DNA of 5,784 nt from JASFYU01 sp045046905. GTDB taxonomy: Bacteria; Bacteroidota; Bacteroidia; Flavobacteriales; Flavobacteriaceae. This document shows, one piece after another, positions 1 to 5,709 of the stretch (positions are counted from its first letter, which is position 1; every line of letters starts with the position of its first letter). Made by a program: the position numbers and the translations under genes. The notes beneath the pieces were generated by a model. The model was not told where the DNA came from. It searched no databases and was given only the letters and a program-made list of their open reading frames with translations. Location of the stretch: assembly GCA_045046905.1 (NCBI GenBank), contig JASFYU010000168.1:1-5784 (forward strand), read 5' to 3'.

Positions 1-37
1 CTTTCCCCTTCTTTTTCTTTCGCTTTAATACTTCCAT
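1..37 (-). CDS. Possible start of a downstream minus-strand gene (partial)
   Basis: An ATG at 37-35 on the minus strand opens a frame that stays open to the window edge and reads MEVLKRKKKKGK. It lies 60 nt after the stop codon of the oxidoreductase gene, on the same strand, so it could be the next gene of the operon. A purine-rich stretch, TTAGGAAT, stands directly before the ATG. Only twelve codons are visible, very rich in lysine, with no recognisable motif and no hydrophobic signal. It could equally be non-coding A-rich spacer. No function can be given. The interval 38-97 shows no clear terminator hairpin, which is compatible with read-through into this frame. Confidence 0.3.
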   Translation of the reverse strand, partial: MEVLKRKKKKGK

Positions 38-97
38 ATTCCTAATTCTCTAACAATTTTTTAATTATGAAATTCCTTGACGAACAAAAAGCAATCG

Positions 98-1459
98 TTA
101 TACCTCGTTCGGAACAATATAGGGTGCTCGATATTCTCGTGTCAACATAGCATCAGCCTCTGAATCGTTTACAAATTTCATAGTGTCAGGATCAAAATCC
201 AAGGTCCTGCCTAATCTGTACGATATGTTTCCTAAGTGAATTAATGCACAGGAATAGAAACCTTCTTGAATATCCGCCTTGGCCAAAGATTGGTCGTTCG
301 CACGGATCGCTTGGCAAAAGTTCGCATAGTGGTCTCCGAGTCCTTCGCCGCTACCGCTCAAGGTGCGGTCTTTGCCCATAAAGGTTTGCCATTGGCTCAC
401 GTTTTTCACCATATACCCTTTTGATCCGTAAAACAGATTTCCAATATTGTTGGTATCACTGGTCATATAACTATTGTTCGTTTCCGCGGCATTTTCGATC
501 ATTCCCTCTCGATTTGAAATCCAATGCCGTGTCTCGAACTGCAGAATCTTTTTCTTGTCATTGCCTCCATTCGGGTTATCGAATTCAAAGTTGGCCATTA
601 AAGTATTCGGGGTTTCCTGATCGTCATCGAACATGAAATGGCCCCCAATGGCACTTATCTTTCGCGGTAGTTTTACCCCAAGGCCCCAGCGGGCAATATC
701 TACTTCGTGTACGCCCTGATTCCCCATATCGCCATTACCATAGTCCCAGTTCCAATGCCAATTGTAATCGAACCGGTTTTTGTTGAAAGGTCTTTTGGGT
801 GCCGGCCCCAACCACATATCATAATCTACTCCTGCCGGCACGGGACTGTTCGGTTCTTTACCTATGGTATCTCGCCATTTGTAGCACATACCCTTTGCCA
901 TATACACTTCGCCCAGTTTACCGGAGTGTAGATAATCTGCCATGGTTATCGCACAGGGATTGCTACGTTGTTCCGCGCCGTCTTGTACGATAACGTCATA
1001 CTTTTTGGCGGCCTCTACCAGTTTCATTCCTTCGAAAATATTGTGGCAACAAGGCTTTTCAACGCTCACATGCTTCCCGGCCTGAATCGCCCAAATAGCT
1101 GCCAAGGAATGCCAATGGTTCGGTGTGACAATGGATACGGCATCGATGTCCTTATCCTCATATAGCTTTCGCATGTCTTTATAGGTCTTGGGTTTGTCAT
1201 GACCGTTATCCGTAAAAAGTTTTTTTGTGATAACGGGAAAATGGTTTTCGTTGATGTCACAAATAGCGGTCACTTTTACATTATCCAAGTTTTGATAGCC
1301 TTTGATATGGCTTTGACCCATACCCCGTATGCCGATTACCGCAACGTTGATACGATCGTTGGCTCCTTTCCATTTATGGCTGTTGCCCCATAACATGGGA
1401 CTCGCGGAAGTAGCCAAAGCCACTGTCGCCGTAATTTTTGCAAACTTTCTTCTTTTCAT
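98..1459 (-). CDS. Gfo/Idh/MocA-family oxidoreductase with twin-arginine signal
   Basis: Predicted NAD(P)-dependent sugar or glycoside dehydrogenase of 453 residues, a usual length for the secreted Bacteroidota members of the family. The N-terminus MKRRKFAK followed by a hydrophobic stretch (residues 9-24) resembles a Tat signal, so the enzyme is probably exported already folded with its cofactor. The Rossmann fold starts near residue 37 (INVAVIGIRGMG, glycine motif G43-G48). The family EKP motif is at 134-136, where the lysine is catalytic in characterised members, and GVHEVDIARW (249-258) carries the conserved His/Asp region of the C-terminal domain. The start was set at the ATG at 1459. 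A longer open frame to 1663 would add 68 residues without family character and overlap the upstream gene by 158 nt. Last visible full gene of the putative operon, 46 nt after the DUF1080 gene, with no good ribosome binding site. Substrate unknown; oxidation at C3 is inferred from the neighbour. Confidence 0.93.
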   Translation of the reverse strand: MKRRKFAKITATVALATSASPMLWGNSHKWKGANDRINVAVIGIRGMGQSHIKGYQNLDNVKVTAICDINENHFPVITKKLFTDNGHDKPKTYKDMRKLYEDKDIDAVSIVTPNHWHSLAAIWAIQAGKHVSVEKPCCHNIFEGMKLVEAAKKYDVIVQDGAEQRSNPCAITMADYLHSGKLGEVYMAKGMCYKWRDTIGKEPNSPVPAGVDYDMWLGPAPKRPFNKNRFDYNWHWNWDYGNGDMGNQGVHEVDIARWGLGVKLPRKISAIGGHFMFDDDQETPNTLMANFEFDNPNGGNDKKKILQFETRHWISNREGMIENAAETNNSYMTSDTNNIGNLFYGSKGYMVKNVSQWQTFMGKDRTLSGSGEGLGDHYANFCQAIRANDQSLAKADIQEGFYSCALIHLGNISYRLGRTLDFDPDTMKFVNDSEADAMLTREYRAPYIVPNEV

Positions 1460-1505
1460 TAGGGTGACTTTTAAATTAAATTTTTGTGTTTTTATAAAGA
1501 GAAAT

Positions 1506-2279
1506 CTAAAGTTCCCTGATTTTAATGTTTCTAAAATGAACATTGCCCCCATGATCCTGAAGCAATAAATATCCGGATTCCTGTCTTCCGAAACTTTCAT
1601 TATCCTTGAACTTGCTTGCGGCAACGCGTTTTTTGAAATCTTCGCTGAACCGGTCGAATTCAACTACTTTTATTCCGTTCAGCCAATGTTCCGTTTTTCC
1701 GTCTTTGCTTACGATTTTACTGGTGTTCCATTCCCCTAGGGGGGCTACTTTGCGTTCTTTGCTGGGTGCATACAATTCATAGGCTGCCCCAACGGTATGA
1801 AAATCTCCAGGTTTCATTTTACCTTCCAACATCCATACATGGTTTTCATCGTCCAAAATTTGATATTCGATTCCTAGGCCATACTTTACATTGTCGTCAC
1901 TTGCATTGTTTACAAAATACTTTACACCGCTATTACCGCCTTTGGTCAACATTTTCCATTCCCATTCAAACTCAAAATCCGAATACTTTTTAAGGGTTAC
2001 AATATCGCCACCATTTTCGGATTCGGCCCCACCTGATTCTTCGGTTATCAATTCGTTATCGGCAATTTTCCATCCATATTCAGGTGGCCCATCGCTAGTG
2101 ATGCTTCTCCATCCATCGAAATCTGTGCCGTTGAAAAGCATTTTCCATTCCGGTTCCGAGGCTTGCTCGATTTCCGCTACGGCTTCGGTTTTTTCATTTT
2201 CCTTTGGAGTATTCTTACACCCAATAATCAAGGTTGCTGAAGCTATAAGGGTTAATAAGATCTTTTTTTGTTTACTCAT
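1506..2279 (-). CDS. DUF1080 / 3-keto-disaccharide hydrolase-type lipoprotein
   Basis: 257-residue protein of the DUF1080 family (3-keto-disaccharide hydrolase domain, a concanavalin-like beta-sandwich). Residues 1-21 form a lipoprotein signal: lysine-rich start, hydrophobic core, and lipobox L-I-I-G-C with lipidated Cys21. A charged, probably disordered linker follows to about residue 43. The domain begins at WKMLFNGTDFDGW (45-57). It includes FEFEWEWKM with GGNSGVKYFV (102-123), GIEYQILDDENH (136-147) and the typical end GGNVHFRNIKIREL (244-257), so the domain is complete. Characterised relatives cleave glycosides after oxidation to the 3-keto form, which fits the oxidoreductase directly downstream. 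Location is inferred to be membrane-anchored, periplasmic or surface. It starts at the ATG at 2279, 33 nt after the transporter, behind an A-rich leader. Exact substrate and linkage cannot be read from the sequence. Confidence 0.93.
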   Translation of the reverse strand: MSKQKKILLTLIASATLIIGCKNTPKENEKTEAVAEIEQASEPEWKMLFNGTDFDGWRSITSDGPPEYGWKIADNELITEESGGAESENGGDIVTLKKYSDFEFEWEWKMLTKGGNSGVKYFVNNASDDNVKYGLGIEYQILDDENHVWMLEGKMKPGDFHTVGAAYELYAPSKERKVAPLGEWNTSKIVSKDGKTEHWLNGIKVVEFDRFSEDFKKRVAASKFKDNESFGRQESGYLLLQDHGGNVHFRNIKIREL

Positions 2280-2312
2280 CTTTATTTGCTTTTTATTTTA
2301 GGGTTCAATTCT

Positions 2313-3566
2313 TTAAAATTCCAAAGTCTTTATTTTAGGGATACCCAGTCTTAAAATAATCCATGCCAGTACGTACATGAATCCGGCGATCAGGAATATC
2401 AGAAAGTACGATTGGGTCGCTTCCAAAACAAAACCGACCCCGGTCGCAACGAACATACTGCCCAAAACCGCTGAAAAGGTGGAAACCCCCACTACGGAAG
2501 CGACCGCATTTTTCGGAACGATATCAGAAATAAGTGTATATACATTGGCCATCCAACCACAATGCGATGCTGTAGCGAGACTGATCAAGGCTACACATGT
2601 CCATAAACTATCGGTCTGCGAGGCAAAAATGATGGGTACGACCCCGAATGCGCAAATCAGTAGCGTCAGTTTTCGTGCTTTGTCCAAAGGCATTCCATTT
2701 TTTATCAAATGTGAAGACAGCCACCCTCCTGCAATGCTTCCCACATCGGCCGATAGGTATATGGCCACAAGTGGCAAACCTACATCGGTCATAGTTATAC
2801 CATGGTTATTGTTGAGGAATTTCGGTAACCAATAAAGTAGGAACCACCATACTGGATCTGTCAAAAACCGGGCAAGACAAATAATTAAAACTTCCTTTCG
2901 GAAAATGACCTGGCCCCAACCTAATTTTTGAGTCGTTTCTTGTTGATCCGACTCAATGTAAGCCAGTTCACTTCGGCTTATCTTAGAGTGTTCCTTCGGT
3001 TTTTTATATGTAAGTAGCCAAAAAATCAACCATATAAAACCTATACCTCCGGTTAATATAAATGCCATTTGCCAACCATAGGCAATGGCAATCCAAGGCA
3101 CCAACAATGGGGAAATAATGGCCCCAATATTCGAACCTGCATTAAAAATACCGATAGCCAATGCCCTCTCTTTTTTAGGAAACCACTCCGCCACTATCTT
3201 AATGGATGCCGGAAAATTGGCCGATTCGCCCAAACCTAGCATAAATCGAGCAATACCAAAACTAAAGGCACTTCGGGCAAAGGCGTGTGCCATTCCGGCA
3301 ATGCTCCACACGGTAATTGCAATCGAAAAAATGAGTCTTGACCCAAACCTATCGAGCAAACGACCTGTAACGATGACCCCAATGCCATAGGCTGCCTGAA
3401 AAGCGGTTACGATATACCCATAGTCGATTTCCGACCAGCCGTAATCGGCTTGTAGTTGGGGTGCCAAGATACTTAGCACATGCCTATCTAAGTAATTGAT
3501 CGTAGTCGCAAAGAAGAGCAGGGCGCATATTCTCCATCGATATTTGGTCATTCGTTGCTCGTTCAT
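2313..3566 (-). CDS. MFS transporter, ACS family, hexuronate-transporter (ExuT)-like
   Basis: 417-residue inner-membrane permease with about 12 hydrophobic segments and a polar central loop at about 187-220. The first helix carries NYLDRHVLSILAP (24-36), the N-x-x-D-R type signature of the anion:cation symporter group. GRLLDRFGSR (68-77) is the MFS loop 2-3 motif, and GLGESANFPA (111-120) and WWFLLYWLPKFL (240-251) are characteristic of the ExuT/GudP/DgoT-like group. Those relatives import hexuronates, aldonates or related sugar acids with protons, so an acidic or oxidised sugar is the likely cargo. The exact substrate is inference, so no symbol is given. First gene of the putative operon, divergent from the AraC regulator. 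Met1 (3566) and Met6 (3551) are both possible starts and neither has a strong ribosome binding site; the first was kept. Confidence 0.92.
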   Translation of the reverse strand: MNEQRMTKYRWRICALLFFATTINYLDRHVLSILAPQLQADYGWSEIDYGYIVTAFQAAYGIGVIVTGRLLDRFGSRLIFSIAITVWSIAGMAHAFARSAFSFGIARFMLGLGESANFPASIKIVAEWFPKKERALAIGIFNAGSNIGAIISPLLVPWIAIAYGWQMAFILTGGIGFIWLIFWLLTYKKPKEHSKISRSELAYIESDQQETTQKLGWGQVIFRKEVLIICLARFLTDPVWWFLLYWLPKFLNNNHGITMTDVGLPLVAIYLSADVGSIAGGWLSSHLIKNGMPLDKARKLTLLICAFGVVPIIFASQTDSLWTCVALISLATASHCGWMANVYTLISDIVPKNAVASVVGVSTFSAVLGSMFVATGVGFVLEATQSYFLIFLIAGFMYVLAWIILRLGIPKIKTLEF

Positions 3567-3582
3567 ACCATTTTCGTTAGTT

Positions 3583-3596
3583 ACACCGATAGGTGT
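3583..3596. promoter_or_regulatory. Small inverted repeat ahead of the transporter gene
   Basis: ACACC-GATA-GGTGT: five-base perfect arms around a four-base centre, 17 nt upstream of the transporter ATG. If transcription starts near 3600, as the possible -7 box suggests, it would lie in the 5' leader and could form a short hairpin. It could also be an operator half-site pair or chance. No second copy was seen in the window. Confidence 0.25.
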
Positions 3597-3605
3597 TTAG
3601 TGCAA

Positions 3606-3613
3606 CAAACATA
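3606..3613 (-). promoter_or_regulatory. Candidate Bacteroidota -7 box for the transporter operon
   Basis: Read on the minus strand this is TATGTTTG, an exact match to the Bacteroidota -7 consensus TAnnTTTG. It lies about 40 nt before the transporter ATG, a plausible leader length. The only upstream TTG (complement of 3628-3630) leaves a 14-nt spacer, shorter than the usual 17-23 nt. The -33 element is therefore weak, which would suit a promoter that needs an activator such as the divergent AraC protein. Confidence 0.4.
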
Positions 3614-3631
3614 TAAAAACCATAAGTCAAA

Positions 3632-3677
3632 AAAAATAGACAGTTTGTCTAATTAAATACCCTAAATGTCTATTTTT
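3632..3677. promoter_or_regulatory. Candidate AraC-type operator: three TGTCTA half-sites
   Basis: TGTCTA occurs directly at 3646-3651 and 3667-3672, exactly 21 nt apart, and inverted (TAGACA) at 3637-3642. The first two copies form TAGACA-GTT-TGTCTA. The outer copies extend into an 11-bp perfect inverted repeat, AAAAATAGACA (3632-3642) and TGTCTATTTTT (3667-3677). Direct half-sites two helical turns apart on one face of the DNA are the classic arrangement bound by AraC-family dimers. The last half-site ends 10 nt before the regulator ATG and overlaps TATTTTTG (3671-3678), a -7-like match for the regulator, so occupancy could repress the regulator. The array is about 20 nt upstream of the transporter -7 candidate, suitable for activation there. 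Binding is inferred. Confidence 0.5.
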
Positions 3678-3681
3678 GAAA

Positions 3682-4545
3682 ATGGATAATTTTTTTCGCT
3701 ATTTATCAGAAGAATCACAAGCCGAGGATTGGGGAGTGCATGTGCCTACTTGTGGGTATCAACATATCTACCCTGGAGATACATATCCTTTGGAAGGACA
3801 TCCAGAGACACATGATTTTGATGAAGAAACGGGTAGAATTTTACTGGGATGTTATCTTATATATATTCCTACAGGCAAAGGTGTACTTGAAACCAAATTA
3901 AAACGATGTCAAGTAAGTCCTGGTGATTTGATGGTGTTGGCACCTGGAGAATGGCATAATTACAGACCTTCTGAAGCAACTGGATGGGAAGAATATTGGA
4001 TTGGAATTAGAGGAGAGTTTTTGTCGAATAAAATGTTGCGAGATTTGCTTCCAGACAAAACATCTTATGTCAAGCACATGGGCTATCAAGAGGAGTTAAT
4101 TTTTTTATTCAACCAATCCTTAAACCTTGTTAAACAAAACAGTTCGGGATTTAAGAAAATTCTCGCGGGTATTGTTGTGCAATTAGTGGCCTATGTGGCT
4201 TCCTATGAAACAAAAAAAGTGGAGACTAGAGAAGAGGGGCTTTCGCTTAAAACCATTGACTATATTAGACAAAACCTAACACAGGAAATAGATTTTAAAA
4301 AACTGGCAAACGAACATCATTTAAGTTACAATCGGTTCAGAACTATTTTTAAAAATGAAATAGGTCTTTCCTTACAACAGTATTTAATTCATGAGCGTTT
4401 GGAAAACGCAAAGCGACTTATTATAAATACCAATCTATCTCTCAAAGAAATTGCGGTAAAAACAGGATTCAATTCTTTGTTTTATTTTTCAAAAGTATTT
4501 AAAAGTAAAATGGGCTATTCACCTGGACAAAGTAGAAGGGCGTAA
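3682..4545 (+). CDS. AraC-family transcriptional regulator
   Basis: 287-residue DNA-binding protein with the usual two-domain AraC layout. The N-terminal half is a cupin-like effector-binding domain: CQVSPGDLMVLAPGEWHNY at 76-94, followed by WEEYWIGIRG (102-111), is the typical beta-barrel segment of sugar-responsive members. A helical linker follows at about 133-175. The C-terminal domain (about 187-285) has two helix-turn-helix units, IDFKKLANEHHLSYNRFRTIF (203-223) and LSLKEIAVKTGFNSLFYFSKVF (252-273), ending in the usual MGYSPGQSRR. The ATG at 3682 was chosen; a TTG at 3676 in the same frame would add two residues only. It is divergent from the transporter operon with a 115-nt shared region, so it is probably the local activator, likely sugar-responsive. 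It is visibly more AT-rich than the operon genes. Effector unknown. Confidence 0.93.
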   Translation: MDNFFRYLSEESQAEDWGVHVPTCGYQHIYPGDTYPLEGHPETHDFDEETGRILLGCYLIYIPTGKGVLETKLKRCQVSPGDLMVLAPGEWHNYRPSEATGWEEYWIGIRGEFLSNKMLRDLLPDKTSYVKHMGYQEELIFLFNQSLNLVKQNSSGFKKILAGIVVQLVAYVASYETKKVETREEGLSLKTIDYIRQNLTQEIDFKKLANEHHLSYNRFRTIFKNEIGLSLQQYLIHERLENAKRLIINTNLSLKEIAVKTGFNSLFYFSKVFKSKMGYSPGQSRRA

Positions 4546-4573
4546 ATTTTTGTGTCTGTAGCATTGAATTTAG

Positions 4574-4690
4574 CTACAACAGTTCGAAAAGCGTCCGAGC
4601 GAACCAGACAGTTTCAAAAATATCCATTTCAGCCCAGCGCCAGTGACCATTCTGCATGTAAGGCGTATCCTTTCCGCCAATGTCGTTTAG
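4574..4690 (-). pseudogene. Orphan C-terminal coding fragment, 38 codons
   Basis: The minus strand reads 38 codons ending in TAG at 4576-4574. The peptide contains GGKDTPYMQN, GHWRWAEMD and FETVWFARTLFELL, a tryptophan-rich composition with good codon use that looks like the end of a real enzyme. Immediately upstream in frame is TAA (4693-4691), and no plausible start is present except an internal ATG at 4657, so it appears to be the remnant of a gene that lost its 5' part. The IS begins 14 nt beyond that stop. Sampled G+C (31 of 60 bases at 4621-4680) is close to the catabolic genes and unlike the neighbouring AraC gene. I do not recognise the family. It lies convergent to the AraC gene. Confidence 0.6.
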
Positions 4691-4704
4691 TTAAGGATTA
4701 TCTT

Positions 4705-4720
4705 TAACCCGTTGTGCATT
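4705..4720 (+). repeat. Left terminal inverted repeat of the IS
   Basis: TAACCCGTTGTGCATT, a perfect reverse complement of 5674-5689. Beyond 16 bases the two ends diverge. Contains the 8-mer GTTGTGCA (4711-4718), which recurs inside the left end. Confidence 0.9.
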
Positions 4721-4737
4721 ATGATTTAGATTGAAAT

Positions 4738-4804
4738 AAGTTGTGCAAACTACTAAATAGCAGTAAATTGAAGTAACGACAAATCAATTACACATGCACA
4801 ACTT
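4738..4804. repeat. Internal 10-bp inverted repeat around the transposase start
   Basis: AAGTTGTGCA (4738-4747) is perfectly complementary to TGCACAACTT (4795-4804), separated by 47 nt. The right arm begins at the second base of the transposase ATG (4794-4796). In a transcript running in from outside the IS, the fold would bury the start codon; a transcript starting inside the loop would lack the left arm. This resembles the read-through protection known for other IS elements, but here it is inference. Both arms contain the 8-mer GTTGTGCA of the terminal repeats, so they may also be transposase-binding sites. Confidence 0.55.
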
Positions 4805-5673
4805 TATAGCAAATTAAGAGATAATATTGAAAGTGCTCAAACAAATATCGAAAGAGACTTTGTTGCCATACCAAAGACGTAAGCCCATGCTGTCGGACAT
4901 CGAAGTTATTTCAATTAACCTTACGGCAGAATATCTTGGAATAGATAGTGAGTGCGACCTTTTTAGGAAATTGCCACCTAAGTTATCCACTAACATTGAG
5001 CGTAGTGTTTATAATCGTAGGCGCCGCAGGCTCTTTCCCTATCTTGAACAAGTTAAGGATAAAGCTATCAAATTTTCTCAATAAAAATGAAGATCACTTC
5101 ATCATAGACAGTATGCCTCTCGAGATATGTAAACTATCAAGGAGCGCTCGTAGCAAGATATGTCGTGATGCTGTATATAGCGCTCCTAACAAGGGGTATT
5201 GTGCCTCGCAAGCAACACATTGTTTTGGTTATAAGTTGCACGTTATCTGTTCGGTATCGGGTGTTTTCCAAAGTATGGACATAAGTCCGGCATCCGTACA
5301 CGACATACACTATCTTAAAGATATAAAAGCCCAACTCAAGGATTGTACCTTGATTGGAGACAAAGGATACTTATCCGCAGAATATCAATTAAACTTGTTC
5401 GAGACCTGTAAAATCAAACTCGACACGACGATGCGAAACAACCAAAAAAACTACAAGAAACAAGCTTATATCTATAGAAAGTCAAGAAAGAGAATAGAAA
5501 CACTATTCTCCCAGTTATGCGACCAGTTCATGATAAGAAGAAATTACACCAAGTCCTTCGAGGGATTCAAAACAAGGGTTCTGTCCAAAATATCGGCCTT
5601 AACAATAGTACAATACATTAATAAAACGATATTCAACAGGAATATCAACAATATAAAAGTTAGCATTATTTAA
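4794..5673 (+). pseudogene. IS982-family transposase, nonsense and frameshift mutated
   Basis: Reconstructed length is about 292 residues, usual for the family. The ATG at 4794 reads MHNFIAN and then meets TAA at 4815-4817, where relatives typically have tyrosine. The same frame continues as EIILKVLKQISKETLLPYQR, the expected N-terminal domain, to a stop at 5082-5084. The sequence then continues in the +1 frame (LSNFLNKNEDHFIIDSMPLE). A single extra base around 5061-5064 would explain the shift; no convincing slippery site is seen. The catalytic triad survives: Asp at 5107-5109 (IIDSMP), Asp at 5359-5361 (LIGDKGY) and Glu at 5497-5499 (KRIETLFSQL), residues 105, 189 and 235 of the reconstruction. 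The TAA stop at 5671 abuts the right terminal repeat. A TTG at 4827 or an ATG at 4948 would only give fragments. Confidence 0.88.
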
Positions 5674-5689
5674 AATGCACAACGGGTTA
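5674..5689 (-). repeat. Right terminal inverted repeat of the IS
   Basis: AATGCACAACGGGTTA, the exact reverse complement of the left end at 4705-4720. It begins at the base after the transposase stop codon. No second copy of the 8-mer was seen next to this end, unlike the left end. Confidence 0.9.
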
Positions 5690-5709
5690 TAATATGTATT
5701 TTTATAGCT

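Larger units (their letters stand above)
4705..5689 (+). mobile_element. IS982-family insertion sequence, about 0.98 kb
   Basis: The element is bounded by perfect 16-bp terminal inverted repeats, has a single transposase gene of IS982 type, and is of normal length for the family (about 1 kb). The outermost bases are uncertain: family members usually begin ACCC, which would place the ends at 4707 and 5687 with the outer TA belonging to target DNA. Apart from that TA, the flanks (GGATTATCTT on the left, TAATATGTAT on the right) do not match, so no clear target duplication is visible. The transposase is interrupted twice, so this copy is probably not autonomous but could be mobilised in trans by an intact relative. 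Confidence 0.92.

Noticed and set aside
1460..1663. 68-residue N-terminal extension of the oxidoreductase frame
   Set aside because: It overlaps the end of the DUF1080 gene by 158 nt, has no family similarity, and hides the clear MKRRKF twin-arginine start at 1459.
1891..2301. 136-codon plus-strand open frame opposite the DUF1080 gene
   Set aside because: Antisense to a complete lipoprotein gene with a recognisable domain; the frame is a by-product of its codon pattern.
2377..2835. 152-codon plus-strand open frame opposite the transporter gene
   Set aside because: It is fully antisense to a well-supported MFS gene; its composition reads as a reverse-strand shadow and shows no domain.
4557..4578. 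TGTAGC / GCTACA inverted repeat as terminator of the AraC gene
   Set aside because: Six-base stem with a ten-base AT-rich loop and no T-tract on either strand; it also overlaps the stop codon of the orphan fragment. Too weak to call.
5059..5084. Programmed frameshift site in the transposase
   Set aside because: The required shift is +1, there is no A-AAA-AAG type heptamer, and a nonsense codon upstream already disables the gene; mutation is simpler.
4948..5673. Independent 241-residue transposase starting at 4948
   Set aside because: Its first 40 or so residues are out of frame relative to the family; the true coding path enters this frame only around 5065.
4698..5697. Target site duplication flanking the IS
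   Set aside because: Comparison of the bases outside both ends for lengths up to nine gives only TA in common, which is not distinguishable from chance.
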